This document shows, in pieces, positions 8,317 to 17,000 of a stretch of DNA of 64,000 nt. The notes below the pieces were generated by a model that was not told where the DNA came from, made no database searches, and was given only the letters and a program-made list of their open reading frames with translations. The DNA comes from Kordia algicida (GTDB lineage: Bacteria > Bacteroidota > Bacteroidia > Flavobacteriales > Flavobacteriaceae). The position numbers and the translations under genes were made by a program. Location of the stretch: assembly GCF_051013375.1 (NCBI RefSeq), contig NZ_CP142125.1; one strand, 5' to 3'. Every line of letters begins with the position of its first letter. The first letter of the stretch is position 1.

Positions 8317-9662
8317 AACAAACATTAGAAACCTTAAAATCATATTTTGAAACAGGTGATAAACCTACACAAACTCAATATGAAGACTTGCTAGATAGTT
8401 TGGTACATAAAGATGATGTGCTAACAGGCACATCATCTGTAAATACTGTATTTATCGATACACAAAATGGAGATGACGCTACTGCAGAAATAGGAAATAT
8501 ACAACAACCATACTTAACTATTGATGCTGCAATTACTGCCTATAATACTACCAATCCTCGCCAAGGAGATAGTACAGATTCAGAACATGATTTTTTAAAT
8601 GTTCAACTGATATCTAAAGGTGTTTATGAAATTAATGGTCAATTACCTCAGCGAAATATTCACTTTGAATCTAAAGAGAGTTGTACTATTGATTTATCGA
8701 ACAATACAAATGAATACTTTAACTTATTGGTCGCTAATACACATCACAAATACGTATTTTCAATTCCAAAAGGAAAGCTCTTAAATAATTCTGAAAATAA
8801 GTTTTCGGGCGATTATTTATTTTTTGAAGGCGATTTTGATTGTATTGAAAGTTATGGTGCTCCATATGCTGTATTTGGAAAAGGATTTATTACAGCAAAT
8901 CAGGTGAATGTAACCTACAATTTGCTCAAAGGAAGCGGAACAGTATTTAGCACATTAGGTAGTAATTCTGTAAATACTTTTACAGGAAATATTGAAAGTA
9001 TTGGCGCTCAGTTGATGGTAAACAACGAAGGAAATGGAGTCAGCTATTTTGACTTTGATGAAGCAAAAGGGACACATAAATTAAGCTTATTAAAAGCAGG
9101 GTTGGCAACTGTTTGTTATGTGAATTTTGGAAAACACCATCCTGATGTAATCACTGAAATTGTGAAGATTGCTCCAACAGGAAAATTGTATATCAATTTC
9201 AAAGAAAATGCAGAAACTTACGGATCTTTTAATGCAGGAGAAACTCATTTTTCAGGAAGTAAAGCAATCGTAAATGCTTCACTTGCTAGACTACAACACA
9301 AGTTATTTTTTAATAATGCTTCTATAGTATCTAATGTGGCTTTGTGTACATTAATTGGCGGAAGCGCTCAATTATTTATCAAAAATTCCTATATAGAACT
9401 ATTATCAAACTTAATAGCTATCGAAACTGACATTAATTTCACGGTTGATGTGTTAACCTTTATTGGTCATAACACCATTTATCAGACTACTAATCCTGGA
9501 AACGATTTGGTAACTAAATATTCAGAATCAGAACCTACGGGTGTTGCCTATAAAGTTGTACTACAAAACTCTCTAATTACCAATGGTGTCCTAAATACGA
9601 CAATTACAGGAACTACAAATTCAACAGCTACATTAAGCATTGAAACCACAAATACTTATTAA
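8313..9662 (+). CDS. Phage tail-fibre-like / structural protein (449 aa)
   Basis: The N-terminal 35 residues (FETGDKPTQTQYEDLLDSL followed by VHKDD) match a recurrent N-terminal module of Bacteroidota phage structural proteins. After a FIDTQNGDDATAEIGNIQQP segment, residues 80-440 are a Ser/Thr/Asn-rich beta-sheet repeat region that looks like a right-handed beta helix, as in tail spikes. No signal peptide. Translation is coupled to the holin by an ATGA overlap. There is no baseplate, sheath, tube or capsid gene nearby, so it is either a domesticated leftover or an adhesin released by lysis. The function inside the cassette is inferred only. Confidence 0.6.
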   Translation: MKQTLETLKSYFETGDKPTQTQYEDLLDSLVHKDDVLTGTSSVNTVFIDTQNGDDATAEIGNIQQPYLTIDAAITAYNTTNPRQGDSTDSEHDFLNVQLISKGVYEINGQLPQRNIHFESKESCTIDLSNNTNEYFNLLVANTHHKYVFSIPKGKLLNNSENKFSGDYLFFEGDFDCIESYGAPYAVFGKGFITANQVNVTYNLLKGSGTVFSTLGSNSVNTFTGNIESIGAQLMVNNEGNGVSYFDFDEAKGTHKLSLLKAGLATVCYVNFGKHHPDVITEIVKIAPTGKLYINFKENAETYGSFNAGETHFSGSKAIVNASLARLQHKLFFNNASIVSNVALCTLIGGSAQLFIKNSYIELLSNLIAIETDINFTVDVLTFIGHNTIYQTTNPGNDLVTKYSESEPTGVAYKVVLQNSLITNGVLNTTITGTTNSTATLSIETTNTY

Positions 9663-9691
9663 ATCTAATACATTTAATACTTAAAATTTGC

Positions 9692-9721
9692 AAGAGCCTT
9701 CGCTTTAAAGTAAAGGCTCTT
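9692..9721 (+). terminator. Hairpin between the fibre-like and 203-aa genes
   Basis: A 9-bp stem AAGAGCCTT / AAGGCTCTT (9692-9700 and 9713-9721) followed by a short T-rich stretch. It could reduce, rather than block, read-through into the downstream gene. Confidence 0.6.
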
Positions 9722-9737
9722 ATTTACCCAAATCATC

Positions 9738-10349
9738 ATGAAAAAAATACAACTATCTACAGATAGAATTTTGCTGGTACTTATCACTGTTTTAGTATGG
9801 TATAGCACGCTTATGAAAGCCTGTGAAAGCGATACAGAAATACAACCACAACCAACCGTGACGGTTGTAAAAGATACTATTTGGCAAACAAAAATTGATA
9901 CATTACGAATTGAAACCACAAAGTTTCAACAAGTGTATATTCCAATAACTGGAACACAAACACAACGTAAAAATTTCAAAGAAAAAATTTCGGTCGAAGA
10001 AACCAAACAATTCACAGAAGGAAAATTATATAAAGACACGCTTCAAACGGACGATATAGATATTTATACCTACAATTTAGTCGATGGAACCTTAATTGAC
10101 AGTAAGTTTTCATATCAACTCAAAGTTCCTAGAGAAGTTACCATTACCAAAACCATTGAACATCCAAAAACCTACAAAAGCGGATTGTACATATTTAGCG
10201 AAATTGGCGGAAACAAACAGCAATTTGATAACCTGAGTCTCGGACTGCAATATCAGCATAAAGGGAAATGGTTTGCTTCCTATCGCATCAATCTCAATCA
10301 AATTAACACAACAACACACAATGTTGGTGTTGGCGTTAGGTTATGGTAA
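9738..10349 (+). CDS. Membrane-anchored protein of the lysis cassette (203 aa)
   Basis: A single N-terminal hydrophobic segment (about residues 11-25, RILLVLITVLVWYST) is followed by Cys29 and a proline-rich, then beta-rich, exported region. TVTVVKDTIWQTKIDTLRIE is a pattern common in small Bacteroidota phage proteins placed after lysis genes, and the C-terminal half resembles a small beta-barrel (LGLQYQHKGKWFASYRINL, ending in aromatic Trp). Position after holin and endolysin suggests an outer-membrane-disrupting, spanin-like role, but the lipobox is poor (Lys at -2), so that is an inference. Nothing else phage-like follows. Confidence 0.5.
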   Translation: MKKIQLSTDRILLVLITVLVWYSTLMKACESDTEIQPQPTVTVVKDTIWQTKIDTLRIETTKFQQVYIPITGTQTQRKNFKEKISVEETKQFTEGKLYKDTLQTDDIDIYTYNLVDGTLIDSKFSYQLKVPREVTITKTIEHPKTYKSGLYIFSEIGGNKQQFDNLSLGLQYQHKGKWFASYRINLNQINTTTHNVGVGVRLW

Positions 10350-10351
10350 AA

Positions 10352-10417
10352 AAAAAGAGGCTGTATAAAAGTGTTTAGAAACATCATTCTGGACTTTTTA
10401 GAATTCAGCCTCTTTAT
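10352..10417. terminator. Convergent terminator hairpin
   Basis: AGAGGCTG (10356-10363) pairs with CAGCCTCT (10406-10413) across a 42-nt loop, flanked by A and T runs. It lies between the converging 203-aa and 104-aa genes and overlaps the stop region of the latter. Confidence 0.55.
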
Positions 10418-10728
10418 ATCAATACAATAATTGTAATAATCAACGCGACGAGTACAAGCGTTAATATAAGTTCAATTGTATAAGGTCTGTTATATAATTT
10501 TGAAGTTATTTTTTCTGTTTCTTCTGCTTCTTTTTCCTTCAAACATTCATTGACGTGTTCTACAAAATCGAGGTCTTTCTCATTAAAAAAATACTCCGTA
10601 AACTTCGAGTCAGGAATTTCTCTCTTTACAAAATCAATCTGCTGCGCTTTCAATGCATTATCAAAGAAAACTTCAGCTTCTTCATTTGTAAATAGTTTAA
10701 AATAACGCTCTAATTTTACCTTCTTCAT
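10414..10728 (-). CDS. Small tail-anchored membrane protein (104 aa)
   Basis: Not recognised. The preferred start is the ATG at 10726-10728 (MKKVKLERYFKLF); the longer frame begins only with a TTG at 10830. The first 75 residues are charged and helical (EEAEVFFDNALKAQQIDFVKR region). Residues 83-104 form one C-terminal transmembrane helix (IELILTLVLVALIITIIVLI), giving a tail-anchored topology with a cytoplasmic N terminus. It diverges from rnpA and converges with the phage-like cassette. No functional clue beyond the topology. Confidence 0.6.
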   Translation of the reverse strand: MKKVKLERYFKLFTNEEAEVFFDNALKAQQIDFVKREIPDSKFTEYFFNEKDLDFVEHVNECLKEKEAEETEKITSKLYNRPYTIELILTLVLVALIITIIVLI

Positions 10729-10866
10729 TTGTGGTCTGTAGTCAATAAAGATAGTAAATACAATCTTATTTTCTATTTTTACCCAATCAACTACTTGGAA
10801 GCAAATTATTGAAGTGTTTAAAACGGACAAACAAGAAATTTGATATAAGTGTTTACATATTTAAAT

Positions 10867-10879
10867 CTCGATAATCGAG
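10867..10879. repeat. 13-bp palindrome CTCGATAATCGAG upstream of rnpA
   Basis: A perfect palindrome around a single central base, 14 bp before the rnpA ATG. The same palindrome with a different central base lies upstream of rnr at 27895-27907. It may be a regulator site or a leader hairpin. Confidence 0.45.
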
Positions 10880-10892
10880 TCAATAACTATTT

Positions 10893-11288
10893 ATGAATTA
10901 TCGTTTTCCAAAAGAAGAAAAATTAAAAAGTAAAAAGTGCCTAGACTTGCTTTTCAGCGAAGGAGGCGCTGTGTCAAAATTTCCGCTAAGACTTGTTTAT
11001 ATTGCGACTGATTTACCAAAAGATGTCCAAATTCAAGCTGGAGTTTCTGTCACAAAAAGACGTTTTAAAAAAGCCGTAACACGCAATCGTATCAAAAGAC
11101 TCATGCGTGAAGCCTACCGTTTGCACAAAAATGACGTTTTTAACACAATATCAACATCCTATGCTTTTATGTTTTTGTATATTGGAAAAAAAGAACCGAC
11201 TTTTGAAGAAATAGAAAAGTCAATGATTCGATTGTTGCAAAAATTTCTAGAAAAAACCAACACAATTGATGCACCCGAAAAAGAATGA
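10893..11288 (+). CDS. rnpA: Ribonuclease P protein component
   Basis: Basic 131-aa protein with the RnpA signature FKKAVTRNRIKRLMREAYR (about residues 58-76). It binds the RNase P RNA and helps mature tRNA 5' ends in the cytoplasm. Length and the position of the RNR motif are normal. rpmH, its usual neighbour, is absent; a CtpA-type protease follows after 39 bp on the same strand, a pairing seen in flavobacteria. A perfect 13-bp palindrome sits immediately upstream. Confidence 0.95.
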   Translation: MNYRFPKEEKLKSKKCLDLLFSEGGAVSKFPLRLVYIATDLPKDVQIQAGVSVTKRRFKKAVTRNRIKRLMREAYRLHKNDVFNTISTSYAFMFLYIGKKEPTFEEIEKSMIRLLQKFLEKTNTIDAPEKE

Positions 11289-11327
11289 TACAAAAGCTAT
11301 CTTACTAGCTATTAATGAAATAAAAAG

Positions 11328-12965
11328 ATGAGAAAATTATTTAAAAAACGAATTGTAGTTCCTGCATTAGCTATTATATTTTTATTTGGATCCGTAAGTT
11401 TTAAAAGTGACTTTTTTGAAATCGCGAAGCAAATTGAAATATTTACCACCATGTTTAAGCAATTAAATATGAATTATGTAGATGAAACAAATCCTGCGGA
11501 ATTGATGGACGATGCGATCAAAGAAATGCTAAACGATCTCGATCCATATACCAAGTTCTACAACGAACAAGATGTGGAGGCTGCAAAAATTAGAAATGCT
11601 GGAGAATACTCAGGAATTGGCGCTTCTGTACGTAGAAATAAAAATAAAATTACCATCATTGAGCCTTATAAAGGATATCCTGCCGATAAAGCCGGATTGA
11701 AAGCTGGTGACGAAATTTTAAAAATCGGTGACATTGTTGTTGCCAATTTTAAAGAAGATACAGGCGAACTCCTAAAAGGTGCTGCCAATAGCAAAGTGAA
11801 CATCGTATACAAACGCCAAGGAAAAGAATATACGACTGAGCTAACGCGAACTAAAATTGAAGTAGATGCCGTTCCTTTTTACAAAATGATTGATGATAAA
11901 ACGGGATACATTGTGCTAGCAAAATTCAACAAAAAAGCAAGTGCACAAACCAAAGATGCTTTAGAAAAATTAAAAGAAGATGGTGCAGAACGCATTGTAC
12001 TTGACTTACGTGGAAATCCTGGTGGATTGCTAAGAGAATCTATTGCAATTGTGAACTTATTTGTACCAAAAGGCGAAGTCATTGTGACGACAAAATCGAA
12101 AGTAAAAAAATACAACAGAACCTACAAAACCCGTAAAAAACCTGTTGATACCGAAATTCCATTAGTTGTATTGGTAAACGGTAGAAGCGCCTCTGCAAGC
12201 GAAATTGTTTCGGGAGCACTACAAGATTTAGACAGAGCCGTTGTAATTGGCGCACGTAGTTTTGGAAAAGGATTGGTACAACAACCTAAAAAGTTGACGT
12301 ATGGAACACAATTAAAAGTAACCATTTCAAGATATTACACGCCTTCAGGACGTTGTATTCAAGCATTAGACTATTGGAATAGAGATGAAAACGGAAACGC
12401 AGTGCGTACCAATGAACGCGATTACAATGCTTTTAAAACAAAAAAAGGAAGAACAGTATATGATGGTGGCGGAATTAATCCTGATATTGTCATTGCTTCT
12501 CAAAAAACTAGCGATTTCACAAGATCATTAATCGGAAACTTAGTTATTTTTGATTATGCTACGGAGTTTTACAACAAAAATTCTTTTGCTACTATAAATG
12601 AGTTCTCTTTTAACGATGCTAACTATGCCGCATTCAAGCAAAATATCATTGAAAGCGGAATGGATTACTACGAAACAGATACTGAAAAAGAACTCAAAAA
12701 AATCATGGCAACGAAAGAAGCAGAAGATTTTGGCGAAAATGTTTCAAAAGAATACACTGACTTATTGGCTGCTATCAAGCAAAGCAAATTAGACGCTTTA
12801 GACACATATAAAAAGCAAATTGAAATAGAACTTCAAAACGAAATTTTAAAGCGTTATTTTTATCGTGAAGGCTTGTATCAATATCAATTAACAAATGATG
12901 AAGCTATCAAAGCAGCAACTAATTTATTGGCTAACAAAAGTAAATATGAAGCTATTTTAAATTAA
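11328..12965 (+). CDS. S41 family C-terminal processing peptidase (CtpA/Prc-like)
   Basis: Protease of 545 aa. An N-terminal hydrophobic segment (VVPALAIIFLFGSVSF) exports or anchors it. A PDZ domain follows at about residues 100-175 (GIGASVRRNKNKITIIEP onward). The S41 catalytic core holds the Ser/Lys dyad: Ser289 in GRSASASEIV and Lys314 in SFGKGLVQ, the same 25-residue spacing as in Prc. The C-terminal 150 residues are helical. These enzymes trim or degrade periplasmic proteins by recognising C termini. The gene is likely co-transcribed with rnpA. Confidence 0.93.
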   Translation: MRKLFKKRIVVPALAIIFLFGSVSFKSDFFEIAKQIEIFTTMFKQLNMNYVDETNPAELMDDAIKEMLNDLDPYTKFYNEQDVEAAKIRNAGEYSGIGASVRRNKNKITIIEPYKGYPADKAGLKAGDEILKIGDIVVANFKEDTGELLKGAANSKVNIVYKRQGKEYTTELTRTKIEVDAVPFYKMIDDKTGYIVLAKFNKKASAQTKDALEKLKEDGAERIVLDLRGNPGGLLRESIAIVNLFVPKGEVIVTTKSKVKKYNRTYKTRKKPVDTEIPLVVLVNGRSASASEIVSGALQDLDRAVVIGARSFGKGLVQQPKKLTYGTQLKVTISRYYTPSGRCIQALDYWNRDENGNAVRTNERDYNAFKTKKGRTVYDGGGINPDIVIASQKTSDFTRSLIGNLVIFDYATEFYNKNSFATINEFSFNDANYAAFKQNIIESGMDYYETDTEKELKKIMATKEAEDFGENVSKEYTDLLAAIKQSKLDALDTYKKQIEIELQNEILKRYFYREGLYQYQLTNDEAIKAATNLLANKSKYEAILN

Positions 12966-12969
12966 GAAT

Positions 12970-13266
12970 TTAAACATTCCAATTAAAATTTAACGAATTA
13001 CAAGCTACACAAATAGTATATTCATGTCCGTTAAGTGGTTTTTCACAACGATGACATGTATCATATTGCTTATTCAAATGACTTACAATAAACTTAGCGT
13101 CTCTATGTGAAATATTGTACGAGTTCTTTATTTCTCTCACTGCATACAAAGGTGAAGATCTATTTAAATGTTGTAATTTTTGCTTTTCTTTCTCAGAAAA
13201 AATAGGAACATGAAATGCCTCCTTCGGATTGCATCGTTGACAAGATATTTTCATAAATTTACTCAT
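12970..13266 (-). CDS. Small zinc-ribbon-like protein (98 aa)
   Basis: Not assigned to a named family. Paired cysteine motifs are visible: CQRC near the N terminus (ISCQRCNPKE), CHRC, and CVAC near the C terminus, so at least one zinc site is likely. A helical middle (KEKQKLQHLNRSSPLYAVREIK) separates them. The start overlaps the end of the elaA-like gene by 8 nt on the same strand, so translation is coupled. No signal peptide. Possibly nucleic-acid or protein binding; no firmer call is possible. Confidence 0.65.
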   Translation of the reverse strand: MSKFMKISCQRCNPKEAFHVPIFSEKEKQKLQHLNRSSPLYAVREIKNSYNISHRDAKFIVSHLNKQYDTCHRCEKPLNGHEYTICVACNSLNFNWNV

Positions 13267-13708
13267 TTCGTATCATGGCAATATGTGGAATTCCATCTTC
13301 AAGATATTCGTCTCCAATTTGTTGAAAACCATGTGAATTATAGAAATTTTTCAAATATGTTTGCGCAGAAATTTTAATATCTTTAGTATCATAATGTTGC
13401 TCAATTGCAGCGATAGAAGCTTTCATTAGTACATGACCATACCCAAAAGCGCGTGCACTTTCAGAAACCACTACCCTACCAATACTGGCTTTTTCAAAAT
13501 AATCTCTAACATTAAAAAGTCGTGTATACGCTACAATCTTTCCATTATCATCACGACCAATTACATGCAATGCTTTTCTATCTTTTCCGTCAATATCTTG
13601 ATATACGCAATCTTGCTCCACAACAAAAACTTCACTTCTCAGTTGTAATACATCGTATAATTCATCAATGGTAAACGCGTCAAACGACTTTACTTCTACT
13701 GTTAACAT
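13259..13708 (-). CDS. elaA: ElaA-type GNAT N-acetyltransferase
   Basis: A 149-aa acetyltransferase of the ElaA branch: LRSEVFVVEQDCVYQDIDGKD near the N terminus is the family hallmark. The acetyl-CoA-binding region follows at IGRVVVSESARAFGYGHVLM. Cytoplasmic; substrate unknown. It diverges from the 1154-aa gene, and its promoter region (minus-strand TATTTTTG at 13756-13763) is embedded in operator array C, sharing a 19-of-20 match with the repressor's own promoter region. It may therefore respond to the S24 repressor although it is a common chromosomal gene. Confidence 0.85.
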   Translation of the reverse strand: MLTVEVKSFDAFTIDELYDVLQLRSEVFVVEQDCVYQDIDGKDRKALHVIGRDDNGKIVAYTRLFNVRDYFEKASIGRVVVSESARAFGYGHVLMKASIAAIEQHYDTKDIKISAQTYLKNFYNSHGFQQIGDEYLEDGIPHIAMIRNE

Positions 13709-13745
13709 AAATCTTAAAAAATCAATTCATTAAAAATACAAATTC

Positions 13746-13806
13746 AAACATTTTACAAAAATAAACGTAATATGTTTTTATAATATTGTAATATGTTGTA
13801 TATTTG
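13746..13806. promoter_or_regulatory. Operator/promoter array C (toxin operon / elaA)
   Basis: Three boxes on a 21-bp phase: minus-strand GTAAAATGTTT (13746-13756), then plus-strand GTAATATGTTT (13767-13777) and GTAATATGTTG (13788-13798). A perfect -7 TATATTTG at 13799-13806 reads toward the 1154-aa gene, and a minus-strand -7 TATTTTTG (13756-13763) reads toward elaA. The geometry matches array B (box start to -7 start is 11 bp in both), and the left end matches the repressor region almost base for base. The rest of the 307-bp gap is an untranslated leader with no other feature seen. Confidence 0.75.
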
Positions 13807-14015
13807 TATTCAAATTTATTCACAAAGCTACGAAATATAGTAATAATAGCTTGAAAAAAGGATTTTTAGACACATATTCTAAAAATATTCAATCAAATGT
13901 TTGAATATAAAGTGAAAAGGAAAATTAGTTTTTAATCGTACAAAAGTCGAATACTGTCATTAGAAAAGCGGAAACAGTTTATTCAAATACACTTAAACGA
14001 TTAAAAATTTATAAG

Positions 14016-17000
14016 ATGAAACAAAACATCAAAAATACATTGTACAGATTTGTTACAATGCGTGCTCCAGAACTTATTGGAGGACAAGAAAAAGTTTTAG
14101 GATTTGCAAATTTTCCTGAAGATGAAACAAGCGCCTTTATTACACCTGCATCACAAGCTACAACTCCTGAAGCTAAAAAAACAGCGATTGAAACAGCAAT
14201 TGCAAACTACACACCTAATTTTTCTTCTAAAAAAGATTTAGAAAATGAAAATATCTACTTTTATTACTTTGCTATTTGGCTGACAAAAAATAGAACAAAA
14301 TTCACTTTAGAAGAAATTACCGAAAGAGTTGATGCATTTTATGCTCCTCAAAGTACGTATCCTTCAATGGTACAAGTTTGGGACGACTTACATTACAATA
14401 TCTTAACAAATGGCGATTCTTACATAAGAGACTTACTTTTATCATGGATTGTTGCCGATTGTTTTTTAACAAAACGTGATTTAGTTGAACGCACTGCCGA
14501 AAACTTGCAAAAAATTGCACAAGCAAGAGTAGTGATTGATAAAAACTTATTCACTAATGAAGTTGCTACAGAAGGACCAAGAAAGTTAAAAGTTGCCGAA
14601 AAACATTTCAAAAAACAAATGGATGCAGTAAAGGCAAAACTTAACACAGATGAATTACAAAAAATTGCAAAAGAAGTTTCAAAGTTCAAAAAGCAATTAT
14701 CTAGAGAAAATCAAAATGCCAAAGATGCATATCAAAAAACATACAATCAATCTGTAAAAGCAGCGTACGATGCAGCAACAATTGTAGAGCGTGTGGTCAC
14801 TGATCCAGATTCAGGAGAAACTACTGTTGTAATTGAGTATGAAAATTTAGTGCTTCCAACTTATCAATTTACACCTACAGACGATTTAGACAAATCATTA
14901 TTAGCTGCAAGAGTAAGTCAAGAAACTGTAAATTATATTACAGATGTTGAGACTTCAGCTGGTGCAACAACGCTTGAAGAAGTTACAAGCATACTTGACA
15001 ACGAAATAGCAACCAATACAGCAACAACTTTTGACAATGTAGATTTTGAAACTTCACAAGTTTTAATTCCTGGTGGTGTTCCTGTTCCTGTAGCTACAAA
15101 TCCGAACATCATTCCATTTTCATACAGTTTATGTCCAAGACGTAAAGTAGGTTCTTCCTTATATAACATCTTATTATCAATCAATGTTCCAAATGCTTCC
15201 TATGATATCGTAAGCGTAACAACAGATGCTGGAGTCAATACATTTACAGATTTTGTAGAATATGGCTCAGGTACAAGCATTTCATTAGCTGTATGTTATG
15301 ACGGAATCTATTTAAGTCAGCCTATTAATCTTGATATGCTTATTGAATTCTCCAATGGGGAACTATATGAATTATCAATAGAAGATTTTACAAAAAAATG
15401 CTACTTAGGAGAATTACAACCTGCGGCTAGCACACCTGTAAACGAAGCTCCTGTTGCTTTCGGAATTCAACGTTTAGGAATTGCCGATTACCGAAAAGTA
15501 GAACAAGAAGTATGTTGCTACGTTCCTGGAGAAGTGTCTCATATTGAAAATATCATGGCGCGTGAATACAAATCGAAAGATGTAAAACGCACACGTCGTC
15601 AGGAAACTACTGATACTTTCTCTAATGAAACAGAACGTGAAAACCTTACAGAAACAACTTCGACTGATCGTTTTGAAATGAATCAAGAAATTGCTTCCAT
15701 CAATTCACAAGATCAATCTTTCAATGCTAGTGTTGGGGTTAATTGGAAATCTCCTGGAGGAAATCTAGGTGGAAACGCAAGTGCAAGTTTTTCAACAAAT
15801 ACATCTTCTGAAGTTTCCGAAAATCAAGCTATTACTCATGCCAAAGAAATTACAGAAAGAGCCTTGGATAAAGTAGTACAAAAAATTCGTGAAGAACGTG
15901 TTTCAAAAATTATTGAAGAATACGAAGAAAGTTCTTCTCACGGATTTGATAACCGAAAAGGTGACAAACATGTTTCTGGAGTCTATCGTTGGGTTGACAA
16001 AGTATATGAAAACAAAATTCTAAACTACGGAAAACGTTTAATGTATGAATTCATGATTCCGGAACCAGCTTCTTTTCATGATGTAGCGATCAAGTTAACG
16101 AATTCCGATGAAAATCAATTGGTACGACCATTAGATCCAAGAAAAGCAACTGTACAAAATATGGCTGACTTCACCAAAGTAACAAAAGATACCTATGCAC
16201 ATTGGGCAGCCATTTACAACGCTGAGGTGGAAGCTGCACCTGAAGAAGCTATGAAAATCACAAAAAGTTATATAGAAGAAATCAATCCACAAGGGCGTGA
16301 GCACTTTACAGGTCGTGCTTATACAGGGGAAGATTTCAATATAGAATCTGGATTAAAAAGAGGCGGAATCGAAATTCCTGAAGGATACAAATGTACCAAA
16401 GTTGAAGCTCACGTTTCATACAACAGAGAAGGTAGTAACAGAGCTGGAGAAATAGCATTCCATGTGGCTAACAAAAGTGTAAGTGGTGTACCTTCAACAC
16501 TAACTTGGGGAGAAACACTTCAAACCATTGAAAATATTGATGTTTCTGAAAACCTCAATTTTACCTTAACAGCCAACAACATCAATATCTTAACTTTCAA
16601 TATTGTAATGTATTGTGAGTTAAAAGATCGCACAAGAGAAGCTTGGCAATTGCAAACCTTCAATAGTATCATTGAAGCCTACGAAAACCGCTTGACAATC
16701 TACGAAGAAAAATATGCTGAACAACAAAATCAGCAAGTAGAAACCTTTAAAGTAAATCCTGGATTCTACAGAGAAATTGAAAAAACGGTTTTACGCAAAA
16801 ATTGTATCTCTTATTTAATTGGTCATGAAAATTTAGGTAAAAATATGGTGGACAACAGAACATCTGTTTCGGCAATTGTTCCTAAATACTCAAATCCAGC
16901 TTTAGATGATTATGCGGCCAAAGTAAAATTCTTTGAGCAAGCCTTTGAATGGGATATTATGAGTTACTATTTCTATCCTTTTTATTGGGCAAACAAAGAA

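Noticed and set aside
5635..10349. Complete prophage
   Set aside because: No integrase, terminase, portal, capsid or tail-assembly genes are present; only repressor and lysis/fibre genes.
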